Assembly (NCBI GenBank): GCA_003482405.1
Contig: DMZB01000013.1
Span: forward strand, 1 to 5,792
Origin: Lactobacillus sp.
Lineage (GTDB): Bacteria; Bacillota; Bacilli; Lactobacillales; Lactobacillaceae
Reading direction: 5' to 3'
DNA: 5,792 nucleotides
Shown: positions 1 to 5,792 of the stretch, piece after piece
How the letters are laid out: each line of letters starts with the position of its first letter
Numbering within the stretch: position 1 is the stretch's first letter
Position numbers and translations under genes: made by a program
The notes under the pieces: model-generated
The model's input: the letters and a program-made list of their open reading frames with translations, nothing else
What the model was told of the DNA's origin: nothing
The model's database searches: none

Positions 1-670
1 CGTGAATCATCTTCCACTCTTCGTGAGTAAAACCATCGTCTTCGAAAACATCAATTTGTGGCAGTAGATTAAACGCCAGCGGATAGTGATGCTCTGCACC
101 CTTTACTGGTAAAATGGCAGCTGTTTCTTCTCCGCCTTCGTGATGCTGTTGCGCTTCATCAAAAAGTTCATTCATTGCTCGCTGTCCAGCACCAGAAGCA
201 GCTTGATACGTTGAAACCAAAACCTGGTGCAACTTGTACTGTCGATCAATTGGCGCCAATGCAACAACCATTTGAATGGTGCTGCAATTGGGATTTGCGA
301 CGATTCCGTGATGTTGGCTTAGCATTTCAGGATTAACTTCTGGTACAACTAATGGAACGTCGGGTTCCATCCGAAATGCACTAGTATTATCTACACAGAC
401 TGCTCCTGCATTAACTGCCGCTGGTAGTAACGCCTTTGAAACGGACCCACCCGCCGAGGACAAGACGAGGTTGATTCCTGCAAACGAATCCTTCGTCGCT
501 GCTTCAATCGTGTACGTCTGTCCCCTAAAGGATCGGGTTTGCCCTGCTGACCGTGAAGATGCTAACAAAACTAATCGATCAACAACAATATCTGACTTCT
601 CCAATTGTGCGAGCATTCGCGTACCAACAGCGCCTGTTACCCCAAGAATTGCCACATTAAATGATTGCAT
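1..670 (-). CDS. asd: Aspartate-semialdehyde dehydrogenase, N-terminal 223 residues (runs off left edge)
   Basis: This enzyme reduces L-4-aspartyl phosphate to L-aspartate 4-semialdehyde with NADPH in the cytoplasm, the branch point feeding lysine/DAP, threonine and methionine. I translated the minus strand from the ATG at 668-670; the frame stays open for 223 residues to the window edge, so the C-terminal third (family length is about 340-370) is missing. Visible motifs are the N-terminal Rossmann glycine motif GVTGAVG (residues 10-16), SSAGGS (71-76), DNTSAFR (94-100, Arg100 a likely phosphate/substrate contact), the active-site NPNCST with catalytic Cys129, and STYQAASGAG (153-162) with the conserved Gln156. 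The later PQID...G.T.EEWK segment (204-219) is also typical. The start is supported by AGGAAG 7 nt upstream. It is the last visible gene of the operon, 59 nt after the aminotransferase. It looks intact as far as it goes. Confidence 0.96.
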   Translation of the reverse strand, partial: MQSFNVAILGVTGAVGTRMLAQLEKSDIVVDRLVLLASSRSAGQTRSFRGQTYTIEAATKDSFAGINLVLSSAGGSVSKALLPAAVNAGAVCVDNTSAFRMEPDVPLVVPEVNPEMLSQHHGIVANPNCSTIQMVVALAPIDRQYKLHQVLVSTYQAASGAGQRAMNELFDEAQQHHEGGEETAAILPVKGAEHHYPLAFNLLPQIDVFEDDGFTHEEWKMIH

Positions 671-677
671 TAATCTG

Positions 678-683
678 CTTCCT
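678..683 (-). promoter_or_regulatory. Ribosome binding site of asd
   Basis: The minus strand reads AGGAAG, 7 nt before the asd ATG at 668-670, within a purine-rich run. It is a moderate Shine-Dalgarno match at normal spacing and supports that ATG as the start. Confidence 0.7.
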
Positions 684-729
684 TTCCCTTTCTATGGTGC
701 GTACTCAATTTGTCAGCGAAGGTCGCTTC

Positions 730-1929
730 TTAGGCGGACACGTTTGCTGATAACTTATTCATACGATAGGCGGTCAGTCGTTTGACAGCCTCATGAAGCT
801 TATCCAAATTAGCCGCATATGACAGCCGTACGTGACCTTCACCACCAAGTCCAAAACAACTCCCAGGCACAACGGCAACTTTCGCTTGGTGCGCAACCTT
901 GAGGGCGAACGCCCGGTCATCTTGATTCTCATCTGCTGGAATTTTTGCAAATACATAAAACGCGCCATTTGGCTGAGCCGTGGTGAAACCAAGCTGATTC
1001 AGGGACTTAACCAGAAAATCGCGACGTTCGTGGTATTGGGCCTTCATGTTCGCTGTATCGGCCACACCGTTTTGTAAGGCATCTGTTGCCGCCGCCATCA
1101 TTGGCGTGGGTGCAGCGGTCACTAAAGCACCGTGCAGTTTAGCAATTTGTTGCGTCAATGCGGCCGGAGCAGCTAGATACCCAATTCTGTAACCGGTCAT
1201 GGCAAATGTTTTTGAAACCCCATTGATAACAATGGTTCGCTCGGGCAGAAGTGTCGAAATAGAAGCATGCGGTTGGTCATAAGCCAACTCACAATAAATT
1301 TCGTCTGCTAAAACCAATAGTTTATGTTTTTTGATTACGGTCGCCAACGCCTGTAATTGTTCAGCCGTATACGTGACTCCCGTGGGATTGGTTGGATAAT
1401 TCAACACCAACATTTTTGCACGTGGATGTGCCGCCAACGTAGCCGTCAGTTTTGCTGGCGTTAAAACATAACCGTCTGCCGAGGTATCAACCAGTACCGG
1501 CGTCGCACCATCGATCTGCGCGGTTGTAATGTATAACGGAAAGATTGGTGTTGGAATAATCACCTCATCGCCGGCCCCCAGTACAGTCCCCATCGCTGCA
1601 GCAATCGCCTCAGTGGCGCCAACTGTGACTAGCACTTCTGTTTGAGGGTCATAATTAACGCGATTTAAATCGGCTAGATATGTACTAATTGCTGCCCGTA
1701 ACTCCGGCAACCCAGCCGCTGGAGCGTAGTGAGAGCGGTTCTGATTGATTGCAGCAATCGTCGCTTGCTTGACATGATCCGGCGCGTCAAAATCCGGTTC
1801 GCCAAGCGTCAACTTCAAAATGCCAGAGATATCTTTGATTTGATTATCAAACTGACGAATCGCTGACGGCACAATTTGATCAAACACGGGACGTGTCATC
1901 CTCGCTAATTGAGCTTCTAATTCTGGCAT
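730..1929 (-). CDS. patA: PLP-dependent aminotransferase, probable N-acetyl-LL-diaminopimelate aminotransferase (PatA type)
   Basis: This is a class I/II (fold type I) aminotransferase of 399 residues. Family signatures, numbered from the chosen start: LGEPDFD (42-48) near the substrate entry, NYPTNPTG (177-184) with PLP-contacting Asn181, ADEIY (208-212) with Asp209 for the PLP ring nitrogen, SKTFAMTGYRIGY (239-251) with Schiff-base Lys240, and HVRLSYA (366-372) with Arg368 for the substrate carboxylate. Sequence alone gives the fold and reaction class. The assignment to transamination of N-acetyl-2-amino-6-oxopimelate with glutamate rests on its place between dapB and asd, in an operon with DapH and DapL that would otherwise lack this step. 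Two in-frame ATGs compete. The one at 1927-1929 lies 7 nt after AGGAG, whereas the one at 1933-1935 lies only 1 nt after it, so I chose 1929. Broader or aromatic aminotransferase activity remains possible. Confidence 0.88.
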   Translation of the reverse strand: MPELEAQLARMTRPVFDQIVPSAIRQFDNQIKDISGILKLTLGEPDFDAPDHVKQATIAAINQNRSHYAPAAGLPELRAAISTYLADLNRVNYDPQTEVLVTVGATEAIAAAMGTVLGAGDEVIIPTPIFPLYITTAQIDGATPVLVDTSADGYVLTPAKLTATLAAHPRAKMLVLNYPTNPTGVTYTAEQLQALATVIKKHKLLVLADEIYCELAYDQPHASISTLLPERTIVINGVSKTFAMTGYRIGYLAAPAALTQQIAKLHGALVTAAPTPMMAAATDALQNGVADTANMKAQYHERRDFLVKSLNQLGFTTAQPNGAFYVFAKIPADENQDDRAFALKVAHQAKVAVVPGSCFGLGGEGHVRLSYAANLDKLHEAVKRLTAYRMNKLSANVSA

Positions 1930-1936
1930 AAACATT

Positions 1937-1941
1937 CTCCT
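1937..1941 (-). promoter_or_regulatory. Ribosome binding site deciding the patA start
   Basis: The minus strand reads AGGAG here, inside AAGAGGAGA. It is 7 nt upstream of the ATG at 1927-1929 but only 1 nt upstream of the ATG at 1933-1935. Ribosome spacing therefore favours the second ATG, giving a protein that begins MPELEAQ. Confidence 0.75.
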
Positions 1942-1991
1942 CTTAGTGAAAGTTGATCTGACCGAACCAATTCAGCATTTCGAAACCTAAG

Positions 1992-2780
1992 CTAGTCTAA
2001 AATCTGTTCTAGTCCAACCTTCAACGTTGTTAATGATGTGACCTTAGCCAAGGCTAACTTGAGCCCGACCATAAACGATTCCCGATCGTAAGTATCTTGA
2101 CGGATTGTCAACGTTTCGCCAGTGCCACCAAACAGCACTTGCTCATGAGCCAAGTATCCGGGCAAACGCACCGCATGAATGGGGACATCATCGACTGTTC
2201 CACCCCGCACGCCTGCCACACTGCTCTCGGTCTGATCAGGCTCCGGTTGGCGTTGACGGCCAGCAGCAATTGCATGTGCAGTCGCAATCGCCGTGCCAGA
2301 TGGTGCATCACGTTTATCCGCGTGGTGCATTTCAATGATTTCTGCATTCGGGAAATATTTGGCCGCTTCTTTGGCAAACTGAGTTAGTAACACCGCCGAT
2401 AATCCAAAATTAGGGACAATAAGACCACCTAGATGTGCGGCCTCCGCCTGCCTCTGCAACGATTTAAGCTGCACCTCCGTTAAACCACTTGTGCCAATCA
2501 GTGGGGCCAGTCCGCACCCTAACGCAATTTCAACATTATGCTCGACAGCATTCGGAGTAGTGAAATCCAACCAAACGTCGGCTTCAGGAATTGCTTCTTT
2601 TGTTGTAGCAACCACTACTTGGTGAGGCAGCCGGGCCTTATCTTGATCGTTAACTGTCGCATGCGGATCGAATACGCCGACTAACTCAAAGCGCTCATCA
2701 GCTAAAATGGTCTGACAGCTGGCTGCGCCCATGTTGCCGCGAAATCCAGCAACAATGACCCGTATTTTTTGCTCTGCCAT
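1992..2780 (-). CDS. dapB: 4-hydroxy-tetrahydrodipicolinate reductase
   Basis: DapB reduces the DapA product to tetrahydrodipicolinate using NAD(P)H in the cytoplasm. The 262-residue protein is of typical length. It begins with a Rossmann dinucleotide-binding motif VAGFRGNMG (10-18). DFTTPNA (72-78) and GTSGLT (96-101) follow, then PNFGLSAVLL (123-132) at the hinge into the tetramerisation and substrate domain. The signature EMHHADKRDAPSGTA (150-164) carries the His152/His153 pair, the catalytic Lys156 and the substrate-binding Ser161-Gly162-Thr163. The C-terminal part (HAVRLPGYLAHEQVLFGG, 202-219) is also conserved in the family. The ATG lies 2 nt after the dapA stop, and its Shine-Dalgarno sequence sits inside the last codons of dapA, so translation of the two is probably coupled. 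A 62-nt gap separates it from the aminotransferase gene. The frame is intact with all key residues. Confidence 0.97.
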   Translation of the reverse strand: MAEQKIRVIVAGFRGNMGAASCQTILADERFELVGVFDPHATVNDQDKARLPHQVVVATTKEAIPEADVWLDFTTPNAVEHNVEIALGCGLAPLIGTSGLTEVQLKSLQRQAEAAHLGGLIVPNFGLSAVLLTQFAKEAAKYFPNAEIIEMHHADKRDAPSGTAIATAHAIAAGRQRQPEPDQTESSVAGVRGGTVDDVPIHAVRLPGYLAHEQVLFGGTGETLTIRQDTYDRESFMVGLKLALAKVTSLTTLKVGLEQILD

Positions 2781-2782
2781 TT

Positions 2783-3712
2783 TTACAATGCCTCCGTACT
2801 TTCTGGTTCATTGGCTTCCGCTAACGGAATGTCACGCAATTCGTGCACACCTAAATGTTGTGCTAAAGTCGCTTGCTCATCAGCGTTTAACGGCACAATT
2901 GGTAGCCGTGTCTGCCCAACGCTAAGCCCCTGAGCGTTTAACACCGCCTTGACTGGTGACGGCGACGGATACATGAATAACGCAGCCATCTTTGGCATCA
3001 GGTCACGTTGAATCTGACCAGCCAAAGCAACGTTTCCTTGCTCCAAAGCATCGTATTCCTGGCGCATTGCCGGTCCGTACACGTGGCTGGCAACAGAGAT
3101 CACGCCAGTACCACCGAGTGCCTTGACTAATAAGGCTTGCGCATCTTCGCCACTATACACGGCAAATCCACGAGGTGCCTCACTAATCAACGCTGCCAAA
3201 TCCGCGTCACTGCCACACTGTTTCACACCAGTGATGTTAGGCAATTTCGCCAACTGTAGGATTGTTTCATTGGTCATATTTACGCCTGTTCGGCCAGGAA
3301 TATTGTAAATAACAATGGGCTTAGTTGCCGCGTTCGCAACTGCTGTATAGTGGGCAATCATCCCCCGTTGATTTGGTTTGTTGTAATAAGGAACCACGAC
3401 TAATGTGGCATCGATGCCCTCAATCGCATCAACTTCTTGATTGAACGCGACTGTGGCGGAAGTATTATTACTGCCTGTGCCAGCAATGACAACACCACGA
3501 CCCGCAACAATCTCAGCAAACCGTGTATATAATTCAATCTTTTCATCGTGAGTCAACGTTGGTGTTTCCCCAGTTGTGCCGCCAATTACAAAACCGCGTG
3601 AACCACTGGCAAGTAACAGGTTCGTTAAACGGGTCAAAGCGTCAAAATCAATGTGATCATCTTCAGTAAATGGTGTGATGATTGCAGTTAATAAATCATT
3701 TTGTTCAAACAT
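2783..3712 (-). CDS. dapA: 4-hydroxy-tetrahydrodipicolinate synthase
   Basis: DapA condenses pyruvate with aspartate semialdehyde, the first committed step of the DAP/lysine branch. The 309-residue TIM barrel carries GTTGET (45-50) with the Thr46/Thr47 proton relay, PYYNKP (108-113) with Tyr110, YNIPGRTG (136-143) with Tyr136 and Arg141, and GVKQCGSD (162-169) with Schiff-base Lys164. By alignment from memory with the E. coli enzyme, the lysine-inhibition site differs: His56 corresponds to Lys58 and Glu84 to Ala86, which suggests weak or no lysine feedback. The protein is somewhat longer than the usual 290-300 residues because of a Glu-rich tail after about residue 290. The ATG at 3710-3712 has GGGAGG 8 nt upstream. 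The gene follows dapL by 49 nt, with a small inverted repeat in the gap, and ends 2 nt before dapB. Confidence 0.97.
   Translation of the reverse strand: MFEQNDLLTAIITPFTEDDHIDFDALTRLTNLLLASGSRGFVIGGTTGETPTLTHDEKIELYTRFAEIVAGRGVVIAGTGSNNTSATVAFNQEVDAIEGIDATLVVVPYYNKPNQRGMIAHYTAVANAATKPIVIYNIPGRTGVNMTNETILQLAKLPNITGVKQCGSDADLAALISEAPRGFAVYSGEDAQALLVKALGGTGVISVASHVYGPAMRQEYDALEQGNVALAGQIQRDLMPKMAALFMYPSPSPVKAVLNAQGLSVGQTRLPIVPLNADEQATLAQHLGVHELRDIPLAEANEPESTEAL
2791..2795 (-). promoter_or_regulatory. Ribosome binding site of dapB inside the dapA 3' end
   Basis: The minus strand reads GGAGG, 10 nt before the dapB ATG (2778-2780) and within the closing codons of dapA. A ribosome terminating on dapA covers this site, an arrangement typical of translational coupling. 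Confidence 0.75.
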
Positions 3713-3720
3713 ATAAATTC

Positions 3721-3726
3721 CCTCCC
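3721..3726 (-). promoter_or_regulatory. Ribosome binding site of dapA
   Basis: The minus strand reads GGGAGG, 8 nt before the dapA ATG (3710-3712). It is a strong match to the anti-Shine-Dalgarno sequence and sits just downstream of the inverted repeat at 3729-3756. Confidence 0.8.
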
Positions 3727-3728
3727 AT

Positions 3729-3756
3729 CGACACCGACCAGTTATTTTCAGTGTCG
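3729..3756 (-). repeat. Small inverted repeat in the dapL-dapA gap
   Basis: CGACAC (3729-3734) and GTGTCG (3751-3756) form a perfect 6-bp inverted repeat around a 16-nt loop. In the mRNA it would lie between the dapL stop and the dapA ribosome binding site, ending 2 nt before GGGAGG. No U-run follows, so it is not an intrinsic terminator. It could tune dapA translation or mRNA processing, but a 6-bp stem with so large a loop is weak and may be chance. Confidence 0.3.
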
Positions 3757-3761
3757 CAACG

Positions 3762-4907
3762 TTATGCTTGCATCCGATTTTCTAAAAACTCGGTAATGGC
3801 AATAACACCTTTGCCAATTGCAGATTCATCCGGTTTCATGTTGGCTGAATGTAGTGGTGCGTGGCCGTCAACGCCTAGCCAAAACATTGTGCCCGGAAAT
3901 TGATGGAGCATGTAGCCGAAATCCTCACCGGTCATTGCCGGTGCCGTTTCTACAAACGTGACATCAGGTGACTGCTTCATAAATTGAATAAACGGCACGG
4001 TTAATTTTGGATCATTCTCAACGGGCAAATATCCACCCTGATTGAATCCGACATTAACTTCACAATCGAAACTGACCGCAATACCATTCGCAATCGCCTG
4101 CAAACGCTGATCAATGTGTTCAATCATTTTTTGCGTCAGACCGCGAATCGTACCCTCCAGACGGGCCGTGCCAGCAATCACGTTGCGGATACTGCCTGCC
4201 TGAAGTTTGCCAAACGTCACAACGCCACCCTCAATGGGATCCACGCTACGTGAAACAATCGTTTGTGCCTGCATGATGAAACTGGCGCAGGCAACCACCA
4301 TGTCATTAGCTAAATGCGGATAAGCCGCATGACCACCCTTACCGATGAAATCAACGTTAATTTCGGTTGTGCCAGCAAACAGCGTGCCATTACGGCAGCC
4401 AATCACACCAGCTGGTAATTCTGGATTCACGTGCAGACCGTAAAACTCATCTGGTCTCCATTCACCGGTAAATGCTCCGGCTTCATACGCCAGTTTCCCG
4501 CCATTATCGTTTTCTTCAGCTGGTTGAAAGAAAAATAACAAATCATCTTTTGGTTGGTGTTCAGTGAAATAATTAAGAACCCCCAGTGCCACCGTCATGT
4601 GGATGTCATGCCCGCATGCATGCATTTTACCGGGATGTGTTGACGCATAAGGTAATCCAGTGGCTTCGGTTATAGGCAGTGCGTCAATGTCGGTCCGATA
4701 ACCAATGCAACGTTTGGGCTCACTGCCATGAACTTTAACCATTAGTGCAGTCGGTAAACTTGATATTCCGTGAATCGTCACCCATTGCTGTGGCATCCCC
4801 GCAATCACTTGACGTAAATAAGCAGATGTTTCCTTCTCATGGAGTGCGAGTTCTGGAATCTGATGCAAGTGACGGCGAATATGAATCAAATCTAATGTTT
4901 CGGCCAT
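3762..4907 (-). CDS. dapL: N-acetyl-LL-diaminopimelate deacetylase (M20D metallopeptidase family)
   Basis: This cytoplasmic enzyme removes the acetyl group from N-acetyl-LL-DAP to give LL-DAP and acetate. The 381-residue protein belongs to the M20D amidohydrolases, related to hippurate hydrolases and B. subtilis YkuR. Motifs include [11 protein letters not shown] (10-20), RTDIDALPI (71-79), HACGHD (96-101) with likely metal ligands Cys98 and His100, PAEE (129-132) with catalytic and metal-binding glutamates, GLHVNP (157-162) with His159, a [12 protein letters not shown] dimerisation-domain segment (191-202), MTGEDFGYM (325-333) and PLHS (351-354) with His353. The MTGEDFGY...PGTMFWLGV block is typical of the DAP deacetylases, and the position directly after dapH supports that substrate over hippurate. 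The start at ATG 4905-4907 fits the family N-terminus, but the upstream AAAGCGGG is a poor Shine-Dalgarno match. An upstream in-frame TTG (4929-4931) has none. The symbol follows Firmicute usage; elsewhere dapL names an unrelated aminotransferase. Confidence 0.94.
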   Translation of the reverse strand: MAETLDLIHIRRHLHQIPELALHEKETSAYLRQVIAGMPQQWVTIHGISSLPTALMVKVHGSEPKRCIGYRTDIDALPITEATGLPYASTHPGKMHACGHDIHMTVALGVLNYFTEHQPKDDLLFFFQPAEENDNGGKLAYEAGAFTGEWRPDEFYGLHVNPELPAGVIGCRNGTLFAGTTEINVDFIGKGGHAAYPHLANDMVVACASFIMQAQTIVSRSVDPIEGGVVTFGKLQAGSIRNVIAGTARLEGTIRGLTQKMIEHIDQRLQAIANGIAVSFDCEVNVGFNQGGYLPVENDPKLTVPFIQFMKQSPDVTFVETAPAMTGEDFGYMLHQFPGTMFWLGVDGHAPLHSANMKPDESAIGKGVIAITEFLENRMQA

Positions 4908-4936
4908 GAAATACCCGCTTTCTGATAACAAAGATT

Positions 4937-5650
4937 CTACAGATCACGTAATGAATCTTGCAATCCTGTTTTCGATTTAGTCTTTGCATCTTTAACTTTG
5001 ATCACCTTGGCTGGCACGCCTGCGACAACACTATTGGCCGGCACATCCTGTGTGACCACTGCACCGGCGCCAACCACTGCATTAGCGCCAACATGAATGC
5101 CTTCAATCACCACCGCATTGGCACCAATCAACACGTTATCGTCAACGCGTACCGGTTGCGCTGAAGCAGGCTCGATCACGCCGGCCAACACAGCCCCAGC
5201 GCCGATGTGACAGTGCTGACCAACAATTGCGCGGCCACCAAGCACCGCACCCATGTCAATCATCGAATCCGCCCCAACTTCAGCCCCAATATTAATAAGC
5301 GCGCCCATCATGACCACCGCATGGTCCCCAATCACAACTTGATCACGAATAATTGCGCCGGGTTCAATGCGAGCATTGACCTCCCGTGCGTCCAACAAGG
5401 GAACAGCAGAATTAGTTGCGTTGCTTTCAATGTGCGTTTGCGTAATCTCATTTTGATGCTCATTGAGAAATGCTTTTACGACCGGCCAATTACCAAATAA
5501 GGTTCCTGTGTGCACTTCCATAAACGCTTCAATTCCTTCCGGCACTGACAATTCACGTAAATTTCGACCACTAATCATCGCTTTAACCGGTGTCCGTTTT
5601 TTGGCTGTCGCAATTGTTTGAATAATTTCCGTCGCATCTAACTCTGCCAT
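4937..5650 (-). CDS. dapH: Tetrahydrodipicolinate N-acetyltransferase
   Basis: DapH transfers an acetyl group from acetyl-CoA to tetrahydrodipicolinate, giving N-acetyl-2-amino-6-oxopimelate and committing the cell to the acetylated DAP branch. The 237-residue protein has the expected length (B. subtilis DapH is about 236). It has two parts: an N-terminal helical DapH domain (about 1-88, with PVKAMISG and TGTLFGNW) and a left-handed beta-helix of hexapeptide repeats (about 93-215), including [17 protein letters not shown] (93-109), [24 protein letters not shown] (146-160) and the closing [11 protein letters not shown] (208-218). Such proteins act as trimers with active sites between subunits. 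The ATG at 5648-5650 is chosen because GAGGAG lies 7 nt upstream and the protein aligns with the family from this Met. A longer open frame to 5722 would overlap the lysA 3' end. dapL follows after 29 nt. Confidence 0.97.
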   Translation of the reverse strand: MAELDATEIIQTIATAKKRTPVKAMISGRNLRELSVPEGIEAFMEVHTGTLFGNWPVVKAFLNEHQNEITQTHIESNATNSAVPLLDAREVNARIEPGAIIRDQVVIGDHAVVMMGALINIGAEVGADSMIDMGAVLGGRAIVGQHCHIGAGAVLAGVIEPASAQPVRVDDNVLIGANAVVIEGIHVGANAVVGAGAVVTQDVPANSVVAGVPAKVIKVKDAKTKSKTGLQDSLRDL

Positions 5651-5657
5651 TGGCTTT

Positions 5658-5663
5658 CTCCTC
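5658..5663 (-). promoter_or_regulatory. Ribosome binding site deciding the dapH start
   Basis: The minus strand reads GAGGAG, 7 nt before the ATG at 5648-5650. This strong site excludes the upstream in-frame ATGs at 5663-5665 (which overlaps it) and 5720-5722 (inside lysA). Confidence 0.8.
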
Positions 5664-5675
5664 ATTTGTTTCTTA

Positions 5676-5792
5676 TTACTCAGATTTATCCGGGACTGTC
5701 GCACTCTCCACCAACTCCTCATCCACCCTGATCATGTCATCGTATGTTTCACGTCGGCCAACCACATTGGCTTCCTTATGACCGATGAAAAA
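5676..5792 (-). CDS. lysA: Diaminopimelate decarboxylase, C-terminal 38 residues (runs off right edge)
   Basis: LysA is a PLP enzyme that decarboxylates meso-DAP to L-lysine, the last step of the pathway. Only the final 38 codons plus a TAA stop (5676-5678) are in the window. The minus-strand frame from the edge reads [20 protein letters not shown] and continues to a short acidic tail. The [11 protein letters not shown] block matches the conserved C-terminal segment of LysA, where the protein closes its beta-barrel domain. The identification is also favoured by position, 25 nt upstream of dapH in an operon that otherwise covers the whole route from aspartyl phosphate. The catalytic lysine and PLP-binding residues lie outside the window, so activity cannot be judged. 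With only 38 residues the call rests on one motif plus context. Confidence 0.85.
   Translation of the reverse strand, partial: FFIGHKEANVVGRRETYDDMIRVDEELVESATVPDKSE

Noticed and set aside
715..727. Hairpin AGCGA-CCT-TCGCT just after the patA stop, considered as a terminator
   Set aside because: The stem is only 5 bp, the loop 3 nt, and no U-run follows on the minus strand; asd continues 45 nt later in the same direction.
471..785. Plus-strand open frame of 104 codons opposite asd
   Set aside because: It is antisense to a clear asd gene, resembles no family I know, and extends across the asd start and the patA end, as expected of a chance open frame.
1930..1991. Possible internal promoter in the dapB-patA gap
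   Set aside because: TTGGTT with a spaced A/T-rich hexamer can be found, but the -10 match is poor and the region looks like ordinary intergenic spacer.
2097..2387. Several overlapping open frames on both strands within dapB
   Set aside because: All lie inside dapB in other frames, have no ribosome binding site of note and show no recognisable motif.
4908..4931. TTG start at 4929-4931 adding eight residues to the deacetylase
   Set aside because: There is no Shine-Dalgarno sequence before it, and the family N-terminus fits the ATG at 4905-4907.
5207..5500. Plus-strand Asn/His-rich open frame opposite dapH
   Set aside because: Its composition is the antisense shadow of the hexapeptide-repeat codons (Gly, Ala, Val, Ile) of dapH; no independent evidence for a gene.
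5651..5722. A 24-codon N-terminal extension of dapH starting at ATG 5720-5722
   Set aside because: It overlaps the lysA coding end, is not part of the family N-terminus, and a strong GAGGAG sits correctly before the internal ATG at 5648-5650.

Overview
The window holds most of a lysine / meso-diaminopimelate (DAP) biosynthesis operon. Seven genes lie head to tail, all on the minus strand. In transcription order (right to left) they are: lysA (3' end only), dapH, the N-acetyl-DAP deacetylase gene (dapL), dapA, dapB, a PatA-type aminotransferase gene, and asd (5' part, running off the left edge). No gene is supported on the plus strand, and there is no sign of RNA genes, mobile elements, CRISPR arrays or phage sequence.

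The gene set and protein motifs point to a Gram-positive Firmicute, most likely a member of the Lactobacillaceae. The evidence is the acetylated DAP branch (DapH plus an M20-type deacetylase), purine-rich GGAGG-type ribosome binding sites, the VKQC motif around the DapA catalytic lysine, and base composition near half G+C by eye. Genus and species cannot be fixed from this window.

Layout by coordinate: 1-670 asd (partial); 671-729 a 59-nt gap with the asd RBS; 730-1929 aminotransferase; 1930-1991 a 62-nt gap; 1992-2780 dapB; a 2-nt gap; 2783-3712 dapA; 3713-3761 a 49-nt gap with a small inverted repeat and the dapA RBS; 3762-4907 dapL; 4908-4936 a 29-nt gap; 4937-5650 dapH; 5651-5675 a 25-nt gap; 5676-5792 the lysA 3' end. 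No intergenic stretch exceeds 62 nt, and none holds a convincing terminator or promoter, so all seven genes are probably co-transcribed from a promoter upstream of lysA, outside the window.

Together the enzymes cover the route from aspartyl phosphate to lysine. Asd makes aspartate semialdehyde. DapA condenses it with pyruvate and DapB reduces the product to tetrahydrodipicolinate. DapH N-acetylates that, the PatA-type enzyme transaminates it, and DapL removes the acetyl group to give LL-DAP. LysA decarboxylates meso-DAP to lysine. The two steps not visible are aspartokinase (LysC) and DAP epimerase (DapF), which would have to be encoded elsewhere. I see no undescribed system. The points worth a second look concern start sites, translational coupling and predicted lysine feedback of DapA.
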